Assembly (NCBI GenBank): GCA_013399305.1
Contig: VXAI01000088.1
Span: 1,637,334 to 1,701,333 of the forward strand
Length of the DNA stretch: 64,000 nucleotides
Origin: Rostratula benghalensis
Lineage: Eukaryota > Chordata > Aves > Charadriiformes > Rostratulidae
Reading direction: 5' to 3'
The notes below the pieces were generated by a model. It was not told where the DNA came from. It was given only the letters and a program-made list of their open reading frames with translations, and searched no databases. The number at the start of each line of letters is the position of its first letter. Position 1 is the stretch's first letter. The position numbers were made by a program, and so were the translations under genes. Of this stretch, positions 26,285-37,300 are shown in pieces.

Positions 26285-26402
26285 TTCTGCAAAGAGATGA
26301 ATAGTGTTATTCACTGAGCCCTGTCTGAGTTACTATTGATTTCACTGACCTACTAATATAACTAAAAGTTGCTTATATATTGTTTTGCTGGATCAGAATC
26401 TC
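26285..26402. repeat. Old palindromic interspersed-repeat relic
   Basis: The segment starts 'attctgcaaagagatgaata', contains 'actattgatttcactgacc' and ends 'ttgctggatcagaatc', so the ends are imperfectly inverted (attctg.. / ..cagaat). It resembles a widespread old sauropsid/amniote non-autonomous repeat with a 'ttgacttcaatgg' core. Family not named. Low confidence. Confidence 0.3.
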
Positions 26403-29400
26403 ACAGTGCAGTAGTATTGTACCATGCCTTTTGTGTATATGAACTTCCAAAATGCCAAGTGCCAAGCAGTGATAGCCACTAACAGGCAGAACAATGAATC
26501 AACAGTTTTAAAACAATGGAGGGCAACAGTCTGTATGCTAAAAACTACAAATCATCATCAGCCTACCATTTTGCACAACTCATTTTCAATCACCAGGCTC
26601 CAAAAAATAAATGACACATTCTAATAAGGCACCTGAGCATATATATGCACACATTTATACACATATAGGCATAGATGCACAGACTCTACAGGCATTATTG
26701 TAGGAAAAGAATTCTGAATGTAAGGAAATGTTCATGACAATACATATCAGTACACCTCACAGTGTAATACACGAATACCTACTGACAGACTTTAGATGAC
26801 GAGTTACCAGACACTGCGACATAAGCAGCACAAATTAACACGATACGACATGCACAAAAACCCCAACCCCAAACTTCATACATCCATTTGCAAAAGTACA
26901 GACAAAAAGTGATCAACTGCTAATTTGAACTACTTCTATGTAACTTTTCCTTGGTTTTCCCCAGAGTAGTTTGAAACACTTGTTTTCTACTACATAGATT
27001 TCTGCCAAACACATTTCTAATCTAACCTGTCTCCATTGCCCATATGTTCCTTGTAGGCTGCAAGCATTTAAAGTAATTAGAAAATATTATTAATGGAATG
27101 CTGTCTCAAGATAAGTCTTCTGCTATTAGACAAATGCCAAGATGACATTTTTTGAAGGAAGAAGCATATATCCAGGAACATTTTTCTGGTCTCATGATTT
27201 TAGTTCTATTATGACAGACAATTAATGATGTAGATTGTGCCACATTATCTGATTGGCCCTCCTGTAGGAAAAGGTGGTGACTCTGCACGTCAGTGACTCC
27301 AGGGGACAGCTTTGTCCCAGGAGACACTCTCTGGCCTTGCTAAGACTCTTACTAGCACAGTTTGGGTCTGATGCCATTAGAGGCTCTTGTGACCTACATT
27401 ACCAGGCCAGGCTGAGCTAAAAAGGAAGGTAGCCACCTATAGAGCATAGCATTGAGTCAATTAGCCCATTTGCTGGTGTATTTTACCATCCTAGATTTTA
27501 ATTTGTAAACTTTGCCTGATTAACGGAAAGGCAGATTTCCTTCTCACTTTAGCCATTAACTCATGCATCTTGTTAACAACCTCCTATGGCAATATTTCAT
27601 ATAAGTCTCTTGAGAAAAGTTTCCAAAGTAGTCAGTGCAGATTACTGCTCTGTGACTTCTTAATGCATGTTTTAAATGTTTGTTTTCAGAGCCATTGATC
27701 ACAGCCAAGATTTCCATTCTGCTGTACTAATTAAAAGGAAACAAAAAAAATGCCTTTTCAAAGCTAAGTGAATGTGAAAACACAGAAATTTTTTGTTCTG
27801 CTAAATTTGATGTTGCCATTTGATTTACTGTTCAGCGATGAAAAGCAGGATGAAGTGAAGCATGGGGAGCTTGACTTTGCCAAGTATTTTAATACTTCTT
27901 TCTCCAGTAGCCATTGTGGCATTTACTTGAAAATGTAGTGTGAGAACCATAGATTCATTACTTGATTTAGATGCCTAGGAGTTGACTACAGCTGTGATTA
28001 TGGTGAAATTTTAAAAAAAGCCTAGGAAGTGGAAGCATGTAAACTGGTCATATACCATAAAACCAGTCACAAAATATATCCAGATTGATATATCATCTGC
28101 TTAAAATATTGTAATTTCACAGGATCCTTTAGAGCTATGAGAATCGACAGCATGTGAACATCTAGTACTGAATAAACAATCCATTCCCTAATAAATAGAA
28201 AAGACAGTCCAAGAGATAAGTGCATGTGAGGCCTGAGGAAGGCGGAGACAAATGACCTGCACAGAAAAAGAAAATGGAGAGGGCTTATGACCTTTTATTG
28301 ATCATCAGAAATAATTCGATGCTTTCTTTGTCTATGCCTCTCAGTCCCAAAATATTCAGGGATAAAACAAGAAAGCATTCACCAAAAGCACATCTGACGT
28401 AATAAAGGAGTTTTGGAAGAATCTTTGAAATCCTTACTGTGGAGCATAGCTTCTCCTGCCACAATATTTGTACAGAAATCTCTTCACTTTTACAGTAAGA
28501 GTGCAGTATGTCAAACTAAGTGTTAATATGTAGCTTATTAGTTACTGAATGACTTAATAAGTTTTTGGAAATATATATTAGTGGTAAATTACATTAAATA
28601 AAAGTGGAACTGTTTTTTAGCAGATCTAATAAGCACTTAAAAAGCTGAAAAAATATCCTCCCTTAAAAACCTGGGGGAAAAAAAGTGTAGCTGAAGCTGA
28701 CAGTTTTTAATGATAAAATTGAATAAAACTAACCACTAACAGTTAAGTTGCACCTGGATTAGTTACAGATGTTCTCAATAGAAGAAAAATTTTCTGAAAG
28801 AGTTTTTGCAATATCCACTAGGTGGCATACAGTGACCGTGTTTAGGTCATCTTATCTCCACAAAACCTCCCATTCATACAGCAGATAAAGAACTGCATTA
28901 TTAATTTATACCACTGCATCCACTCTACACCTAATATTTGTTTAGCCAGCTGTTTCCTCTAATCCTCCTTAAACACCATTGATTGAAATCCTAAGTACAT
29001 TCAGACGGTTTTTTACCCCAAAGAACATTTTGTTACCTACAAGTTATAAGCTACCTTTTCAAGTACAGTACTGTATGCTACAGTTACTAACAGTGGAGAC
29101 AGAATGTCTAATACTTCCTCACAGGCAACAGAAGCAGCTTGTCATATGAAATATTTTTTTTTCCCAAAAGTTTTCATATTCAGGGAGTTTTAAGTAATGA
29201 AATACACTGTCAGGTTTACAATGAAACAGAAATGCAAAGTATTTCGGCTTCCAAGGATAGTTTAACTACCGCTTCAATGAAAAGGCAAATGAACAGCAGC
29301 AAATATTAATTTCAGTTCTCACACTTTAATCCTTGCAGTGAATTGGAAAACTTTGAATATATTTAAATATAAGCAACTGCAAAGTCACTCTTCACTTCAA

Positions 29401-29424
29401 GTTCTCAAAACATTTTTTAAAGGT
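26403..29424. other. Gene-poor AT-rich stretch
   Basis: No preserved repeat or exon was recognised. The minus frame at 27,106-27,327 (73 codons) has no family resemblance. The region could hold conserved non-coding elements, but that cannot be judged from one sequence. Confidence 0.4.
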
Positions 29425-29520
29425 TGGTCAATATTATTTCCTTTACTGAGGGGCAAAGAGGCTATGTGAGTTGATCAAGCAAGTATTGATAATAGTACTT
29501 TTGGCTCCAGACTGTGACCA
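29425..29520 (-). mobile_element. MIR-like SINE relic, minus orientation
   Basis: 'attatttcctttactgaggg' followed by 'gcaaagaggctatgtgagtt' and 'gatcaagcaag' parallels the antisense MIR core (usual form '...ttactgagg..aagaggctaagtgacttg.ccaagg...'). This is the clearest MIR-like match in the window, though still strongly diverged. Confidence 0.5.
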
Positions 29521-29874
29521 ATAGTGGACAAAAGTATTTCTTTTAGTCACATATCAGCATAAAATCAGAGAGGCTGGGGACCTGCAGAAGAAAATGCTCT
29601 TCACATCCTTTTACAAACGAAAAGCAAAGGTGCACTGCAGCATGGCACAGAAACCCTCCACCTCTTTCCAAAACCTTTCCGTCCCTCTCACCAGCCTCAA
29701 GCCTTCGTACTACTTTGGGGGTTTTTTAGGAGCTGACAATTGTTTTAACCATACCTACTGAAAATGAGAGAAAAGTGAACCCACCAGCTTTATAGGGAAA
29801 CGATGCCTTGCTCTGAATTACAGTCAGTCATGTCCCTGAAGAGGACACTGCTGTAGGGAATAGTTTTCTACATA

Positions 29875-30519
29875 ATGACACAGAGGTTTTTTTTTTCTTT
29901 TTCCTCTTTCTTATTGGGATCTGCTTATACATTCAGGAATCCTGTTACGAATCCAGGCTTTCTGGCACAATTTCAGTGCAGAGCAGCATCATCTTCATTA
30001 TTACTTAAACTAATTTTTTATTTATTTAACTTGAAAAAGCTGCTCTCTACAAATTTTTTTTCCCATTTTGCTTTAACTGTTATGTTGAAAAGTATCACAA
30101 TTTTTTTTTTTTCATTCTTTCTGTTCCTTTCTGAATTCATTCTTCCCTTTACCATTGTCACTTATTGCAACACAGGTAAGTACGTACGGGTTAGTCTCAG
30201 GAAATGCATTCAGAGCAACTCCACTTTGCTGTGTTTTATGGGAGTCAAAGACCTGTCTCCATTAGATATGAAAAACCAAAGAAGCACGAGCGGGCTCTTT
30301 GTAGCACGAGGACTTGGCATTCTGCATGACACGTTTTGGCATCAGGCTCCTGGTTCCCTCTCCATAGGGCCTGATAGTAATTTCCCTGTTTCCAATAGAT
30401 TTCTCCACGTGCTGAAAACACTGTCTCTGGAAACAGTGTTTATGGAGAGGGCGTGTATCCATAGTTACACAGCTTCACGGCATCCACCTCTTCAACTACC
30501 GCATCATACATATTCTTAA
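29875..30519 (+). other. 214-codon open frame, probably chance
   Basis: The longest open frame in the window. Its amino half is Phe/Leu-rich because it reads several T runs (29,886-29,895; 30,054-30,061; 30,101-30,112), and T-rich DNA removes stop codons in this frame. No domain was recognised. A perfect splice-donor-like 'cacaggtaagt' lies inside at 30,172-30,182, and a hairpin sits near the end. I lean to a chance frame. Confidence 0.2.
30402..30448. repeat. Nested inverted repeat (hairpin)
   Basis: The inner arms AAACACTGT (30,416-30,424) and ACAGTGTTT (30,433-30,441) are perfect reverse complements around an 8-base loop. Outer arms TCTCCA (30,402-30,407) and TGGAGA (30,443-30,448) can also pair, with an unpaired bulge on the left side. 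Function unknown. Confidence 0.75.
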
Positions 30520-31899
30520 AAATGTTTTCCTAACAAAACAACAGGAATCTTTCCAGATTGCTTCTTTTCACATTCAGGCACTAAAACAGTCTTTCTACTC
30601 ATTAATACAAACTCATTACTGTTAACAAACTACACAATTCTCTTGCACACATTCCCAGGTTCAGAGTCTCTTGAAGGTGTCATATCAGCTACATGACATC
30701 ACGCAGAAACATGTACGGCAACGTATTTTCTGCCCTGAAAGATCCCAGCAGTAATGAATCCCCTTTCTAGTAACATACAGATAACAATAAACCTCCTTAA
30801 TTCAAACATTCAAATGCTTTCTGACACTTTACATCTAAACCTACCACACAAAGTAATTTTGCTGTGAAAAACATTTTGAATGACACCTTTATATGTATGA
30901 CTTCAAAACACAAATAATCAGCCAGTAAAATGATACAGTTATCATAGCAGTGGTCCAGCTAACATGCAGCGAAACATTCAAAATGCTGTGGTATCCTAAC
31001 TTTCTTGGTGAGTGAAGATGATTCAGAAACCTGTGCCAAATGTTATTCAGGCTTTCACTGATAATAAATAGCCAAAAATTACACCAATATGCAATTTATC
31101 ACATTTTATCAAAATATTTTCCCTCCTAACTGGATGGTCAGTATTTTATGCAAATCTCTTCCAGACCTTGAAGTTTTTGCTCATTCTACCATCCTTTCGC
31201 TTCATCCTAAAAACTTCTAAGAGCATTTGACTGGATGGAAAAAATCCCTCAAGAAAGACAAATCTCTGTGAAACTTATAATCCCATAGGAGGAAGTCACA
31301 CAGCAGAAGTATACAAGTTTTTGTCTTTCAGTCAGAATCTGCAGTTGCAATATGATCTCTCCTTTGGTAACAGAGAACACTTAAAGTCAAGCACATTGAA
31401 GTTAGCCAGTTTCAACCCGTCTTTCGCCCCCCGCCCCAGCTGCCAAGTTAGATCGCTTGAAAAATCACTTCAGTGCAGCCCTGGAGCTGATGCCACAGAC
31501 ACTGCTTGCTGGATCCCCATCCGACTTAAGAGAAATAAAGGAGTAAAAAAGCTTTTCCCAAAAGTTTGCGTTTGGTTTGGGTTTTTGTTTTTTTTTTACC
31601 TTGCACAGAGCTCCCGAGTTGAGATGCTCTCAGACCTCTCCAGCAGTTTGAAACAGAGGACAGCGAAGTGCGGAGGAAGTTTTTGGCGCTCACCTTAAGT
31701 CAGTGTGTGCGTGTGTGTGCCTATGTCCCGAACGTCTCTTTGTGGCTCGGGGTGGCAGAGGACCTGATTCAGGGAAGAGAGAGCCACTTTCTCACCGAGA
31801 GGAAAAGAAAAGCAACACGTCATGAGTTAAGTACGCCTCCAAGATGTCTTAATTACAGCTCAACGTGCTTTCCATTCAGACCCCAGGAATGAGAGGAAA

Positions 31900-32060
31900 A
31901 AATAAACCCACACACGCGGTTTCTCTCTCACACCCACTCACCCCCACCCACCCTGTCCCAGCAGGCTGCCCTGTCCCTCCAGGTCCCTGTCCTCTCCCCG
32001 CAGGTCCTGCCCACCCTCCCAGATCCACACCTAAAAAAGCCTCTTGCACCACACACACAA
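31900..32060. other. C-rich pyrimidine tract
   Basis: About 160 bases are dominated by CCC/CCT/CAC words, such as 'ccctccaggtccctgtcct', with few CpG pairs. The complementary strand is G-rich and could form quadruplexes. It lies about 1.5 kb left of the CpG island and may mark the edge of a promoter domain. No coding frame is supported. Confidence 0.5.
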
Positions 32061-32727
32061 GTCCCGAGCTAAAAACTACATGAGGCTTAAAAAAAAAAAA
32101 ATAAAAAATTCTTAGTGTTCCTCGTGAAGGGAACATTGAATTTAGGGTTTTAGGGTGTGTAACACCCTGAGAAACGTGATACTTCTGACCACTTGCCTCT
32201 CCTCACTTCCAGCCCCCCTGCTCCTTATTTACCCCCCACCCTACCATTAACTCTAAGGGTGGGAATGTGGGGAGAAAGGGATGCATGAGAGGCAGGGGGT
32301 GTGTAGTGGGGTGGAAGCAGCTGGACCTAACAGAATCCCGTTGTGGTTTTGTTTTACCCCCAGTTTCCAACTGAATTATTAATCCAGGAAACAAGCCCAA
32401 CTTCTCTTATTACACCCCAAATACTGAACATTGCTCACACCACTGGCATCACAAGACCCTCAACTCAGGCAACTCTTGGTCTCAAGTCTTTGTGCAATTT
32501 TTAAACACCACCCCATACGAATGTGCTCCTCCACTGGATTATCATGCATTTCACATAAGAAGACACACAACCCCAAAGGAGTCTACTAAAATCCAGGCTT
32601 TAATCTCCAAAGTCTCATGGCATGAAAAGCATACACAGCAAACCTGCTTGTTACAACTGCAGACAAAAGTGGCTGCCACTGCTGTATCTCTAAATGTGTA
32701 TGTGATTTAAAGGAAACAAATAAAAAC

Positions 32728-32757
32728 AGCCCCCCCTCTCTCCCCCTCCCCCCCCCA
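32728..32757. repeat. C-run cluster (potential G-quadruplex on minus strand)
   Basis: Four C tracts of five or more bases lie close together ('ccccccctctctccccctcc' then 'ccccccc'). The minus strand therefore carries four G tracts with short loops. This is a sequence property only. Confidence 0.6.
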
Positions 32758-34057
32758 ATAAACATCAACAGGAGCAAAAAAGGAAAAGAAAAAAGCCAAG
32801 TCTTTATGACTGTACTACAGGTTGGCAAACTGGGGCCGAAACATTATTATTTGAATTGAAAGCAGGTGTAGTTGCTCTACCTCCACATGAAAAAAATAAG
32901 GTTCTTCATGCCTGATCTCCCAACAGCAGTAGGAAATGTATGCCTGAATCCTCAACGTCTGAATTCTGCTAGATTAGAAAATGCAGGTAACCCAGGCAAC
33001 TTGGTTTTATGGATTCATTTTATCCCCCCTTTTTTTTTTTTTTTTTTCCCCTTTGTCCAATGCTAAGCAGAAGAATGTAACTGTTTCATATCCACTGCAA
33101 GGCTCCAACAATCGTTTTGCAGCCTGGGCCCTGCTAAGCTTTTATCATTGTGGGTGTCAAACTCCCAGCCTTCACCGTCGCAAGAGGCTGCAGCTCATCA
33201 ATTGTACTTGATCAGGAAATGCCAGAGCCTAACACATCCCGGCACAAAAGCACATCAGTTTTACCAGAGTCACCAAGCAGGGGTCAGCCACTGCTGTGCC
33301 TCATCAGCTCCTTCACAGCAGATCCCACTGGAAGAAAACAAATAAATAACCAGCCAAACAGCACCCTGCCTAGAAATATCGGGGTTATCATCAGAAGGGC
33401 AGTCAGAGAGGGGGCTATGTGTTTTTCCCATGTAAAATAATACCGTACAGCTGGCGACAAAAGGTAGATTGCGGGTGCCAAGGATAAGGCTGAGTCCCCT
33501 CAGGCGCCTGGCCCTGGCCGACCGCCCGGCCTAGGCCGGGCCCGAGCCGGGACCACCGGCCCCTGCTGCACCCGGGAGGCGGCGCCCAGGGCCGGCACCA
33601 CCCGCGCTCCCTTCGCGCTGGGGGACCCCAGGCACCGGACCGGAGCCACCCACACCCCTCGGGGCTGTGGCTAACGCTGAATGGGTGTCTCGGAAACCCG
33701 GGCAGGGTGGCCAGGGGTGCCGCGGCCTGAGAGCGGGCCGAGCCCGGCCCGGCCCCTCACCGCCCGAACAAAGAGAGGTTTCTTCACGGCAGCGGGGCGG
33801 CCGTACCGCCCCGCCGATCCCCGCCTCCCGGCAGCGGCCTCCGCCGGAGAGGAAGCGGCCTCATATTTCAATAACAGAAGGGGCTTTGATGGGGCACGGC
33901 GGCGGGAAGAGGCCGGCGGGGCGCGGGGGGCCCCGGGCCAGGCAGCCGCCTTCCCGCCCGGGCCACGCCCCGGGGCTCTAGGGCGGAGGGATACAGGTTG
34001 CGCTGTGTGGGGCGGGTGTGCTGCGGTTCCCCTCAGGCGGCGCGGCCGGGGAGGGCG

Positions 34058-34083
34058 GGACGGACGGACGGACGGACGGACGG
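34058..34083. repeat. (GGAC)n microsatellite in CpG island
   Basis: Six tandem GGAC units are directly visible. Each carries one CpG, so the tract is part of the CpG-dense block. Confidence 0.9.
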
Positions 34084-34260
34084 CGGCCGGGGCTGGCTGC
34101 CCAGTTTGGGGCCCGTCTCAACTCGGTTTCTTTCCCAGCCGTCTCTCCCTGCCCTGCCGTGGCCCCGGGTGTGCGGCACCTCCCAACCGGGCTCTGCTGC
34201 TCCACGGTGCACCGTCAGGCAAGGCGCCGGCAGTCCCTACCGCTCTAACCCCTCCCCCCC

Positions 34261-34280
34261 NNNNNNNNNNNNNNNNNNNN
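34261..34280. other. Assembly gap (20 N) inside CpG island
   Basis: Twenty N bases are bordered on both sides by C runs ('cccctcccccc' and 'ccccc'). The real sequence is probably a C homopolymer or similar GC-rich tract. A first exon could be affected. Confidence 0.99.
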
Positions 34281-34330
34281 CCCCCATCCCCTTCCCGGGT
34301 ACCACTGCGGAAGTGGCCCGAAACGAACAT

Positions 34331-37300
34331 TTTGTCCAATTTTTCTACCGGCGTTGTTTCTCAGGGTGTTTGCTTCCCTAGCCTTGTCCTTCGAGTTGTT
34401 TGTTAAATTTTAGCTATTTATTGGTGGTTGGGTTTTTTTTTTTTTTTGTATGCACAAGGATCGCCCTTTGTTGTTGTTTTATGCCCTGCAAAATAGTAAA
34501 AAATGCTTTAAGAGCTGCAAAGGGTGATGCTTGCTGTGGCACTGGAAGGGAGCCTGAGAGATTGGAAGATCTGGGTAAAACTACTGCAATTAGTTAGGTT
34601 TGGCTGTGGGGAGGTGATGGGCTTTGGCTAATTTATGGCACTGGTGCCTGATCTTATACTTGTGTTGAGGGCTTAACGTCAGTGAATCTTTTGGGGGCCT
34701 CTTTTCTGGTTTATGAGACAGTAGTAAACCCAGCTAAACAATGAAAGTGTCCCAGATTTTTGCTATTTTCCAATTGTAAATTGCATGGAGGTGACTAGGG
34801 AATGAAGTCCCACAAAATCTTACCATAAAACTCTCTAGTATATCTTAAAGTTAATTTTGGCGCAATATGCTATCTGAACACTTGCTAATAGAACTGTGTT
34901 AAATATTACCAACACAGAGTGGGTTTTTATATATTGCATAGACTCTAAGCTGTTCTTGTGCTGACTGCAGGCCGACGGGGGCTGAAATGCTCTGTCTCTG
35001 TGCATCTAAATGCATACCAAAAGAAAGGCCAGGATATTGTGTAAAGCTTACCAGCAGCATGAGTGAAATTCCTATTCCTTCTTTTGCTAATGGGTAGGGA
35101 AGTGGAAAGCAAGCAGTGGCATGTGGAAATACTTCCCAGCTCCACTATTAGGGGAGTCAATAGCATTCCCTGAGTGGGTACAAAATTAAAGTAGCTTTTC
35201 CCCCTTCCCTCCCCTCTCCCCCCCCATTCTTTGATGAAAAAGTATCAGCTTAGTACATATATTGAAACAAACGGAAGTGGAAGTGAATTAGCTCATATCA
35301 TTCCATAGTTTTATTTTATGCCATTTTTTAAACTAGGAAATCCACATGCAATGCTATGCTGGATTTAGGGGTTTTATAATCACAACTAGACTTAGAGCTG
35401 AAGGTCTAGTTCAGAGTATTCACTCAGAAGCAATCTATGGTTGAGGAAGCCCCTGAATACCAAGAGTATATATCGGTGGAAGGCTTATTTTTTCCTTGCT
35501 GTCTTTTTCACAGTCATCCTTCGCACCCCCACTACTAGATATTGCTGAATGAGGTGCTTGGCTAATGAACATTATTCCAAGGCTGTATGAATGTTTGCAT
35601 GTATTAAGGTCTGGCAAGATGTTGTCATCTTGTGGAGCAAAGGCATAGGTTCAAAATAAGCATAATGCTATTTGTAGGCTTTCCCTAAGAAGACTGTCAT
35701 ATTGCAGGAGCCTAGGGTTAAAAAAAAAAAGCTCTGCATAACACAGTGTGAGCTCCAGTACCTTTCCTCAAAGGTACTTACCTGATTAGCACTTGACAAA
35801 GGTAAAAAAAAAAAAAAAGTGATTTCATATTGTTCTGTCACATTTGGAGGCCTAATCTGCATATCTTGATAGTGATGTTTCTGTATAAATACTGTAGGGG
35901 GTTTAGAGAGATGTTAACTCCAGCTGAATAGCAGTTCCACATGCAGATCACTGCTCTATGCACATTCATCATCTTTGTGAAGCATAAGTAACTGCAAGTT
36001 CATATCTATAATAGTGATGAAGGATGTTGCATTGCCTTTCTTCCAGGCATAGTTCAGGGGTTTTTTGGGTTTTTTTTTTCCCCTAGTATCTGACTGCGAA
36101 AGCATGCAGAATGAAAGCTGTTTGCTTAAACTCAGTCCAGATAAGATGAACGGATATTGTGTTAGCTTTTACCTAGGAGTGCTGTCATGACGGGCAACTT
36201 CATAGGCCTGCTGATTATTATTCTTAGCACCTCAGACCACAGCAACAACTCGGAAAATGAGTGCTCGCTATCATTGTACCAAAGATTTTGAATTTTCCTG
36301 TTCAACATGGATACAAAGCTGGCATTTTCTGCAATAGTGAGTATTGTGCTTCCTGCTGCACTGGACTACTTCTGAAAAATGAATTTGGAAATTGCCACTG
36401 GTACCAATTAAAATTGACTATTTTTCATGATTAGAGGATATGCATACTAGGAAAACAGCAGCTGAAACATAGACTTCCTGATAAACCAAAAAAGCAAGAG
36501 AGAAGTAGTTTCAGAGTTTTGTTTTGGTTTGATTTTAACAGGCTTATAACTTCCTGAAATTACTTGATTTTGGGTTGATAAGTTCTTGGGTTAACCAGCT
36601 TTAAGAGTGTGTAAACCTCTTGCCATCCTAAAATTCTTCTTAGAAGTTTTCCACTCACAGTGGTTAGTTTGTTTGGGTTTTTTTTTTTTTTTTTGTTTGT
36701 TTTGGGTGTTTTTTTGTTGGAGAGATGGGGGGAGGGAGGATAGAGTGGGTTGCAACCATAAATATAAACAGCTGATAGGAAAATTAAAGAGTTCTTCAGT
36801 GTTGCGGTGTGGTCCATGTGCCAGGTGTTAGCAAACAGTGCCAGGCACATTTTCCTACAAGACCGTTGTCCTATGAGAAATGTGTAGTCCATTCTTCTTA
36901 CACAACTGTTTTTTGTTCTTAGTGTTCCTTTATTCACAGTCTCCTTGAAATTCAGTATTGTTCTTTTTACATGTCTTCATGATCAGTAATGGAGGTGCTA
37001 AATGAAGCTGGTCCCAAAGGCATCGCAGACACTACTACCTTCAGACGCTCCCTCAGTTCTGTTAAGTGCCACTCACCATGATTTTCATTTGCAGTCATTC
37101 ACTCACCTTGCAGTTCATGTGACAGTGATCTTCTTTGCCAGACAGTCTTAATAACTGTGAATCATTCTCTTTAAAGAATAATAAACAGCTAGCTGAAACT
37201 CCAGGGCTCTGGCAACTAATCCTATGCTAAAACACTCAGTGGAGTAACCTGAGAAGATTTACGTGGTTGTTGTGTGCTTAAAAAAACTAGTTGTGTTTAC

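Larger units (their letters stand above)
33480..34330. promoter_or_regulatory. CpG island, probable promoter
   Basis: This is the only sustained GC-rich, CpG-dense block in the window. It has many CGG/GCC words, Sp1-type boxes ('ggggcgggtg', 'gagggcggga') and a (GGAC)6 run at 34,058-34,083. It contrasts sharply with AT-rich flanks. In birds such islands usually mark promoters and first exons. Candidate exons to the right on the plus strand make rightward transcription the simplest model. A minus-strand donor-like 'cggtgagg' (near 33,763) leaves a leftward or bidirectional promoter possible. Long open frames here, including 33,681-34,406 that crosses the gap, are expected in GC-rich DNA and are not called as genes. 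No TATA box was seen. Confidence 0.75.

Noticed and set aside
32138..32155. TTTAGGG-like telomeric words
   Set aside because: Only two imperfect units; not an interstitial telomere array.
33681..34406. 241-codon open frame through the CpG island
   Set aside because: It crosses the N gap, overlaps open frames in other phases, and long frames are expected in GC-rich DNA with few stop codons. No domain recognised.
36187..36291. Short frame starting MTGNFIGLLIIIL, signal-peptide-like
   Set aside because: Only 34 codons before a stop, with no acceptor or donor that would continue it; probably chance.
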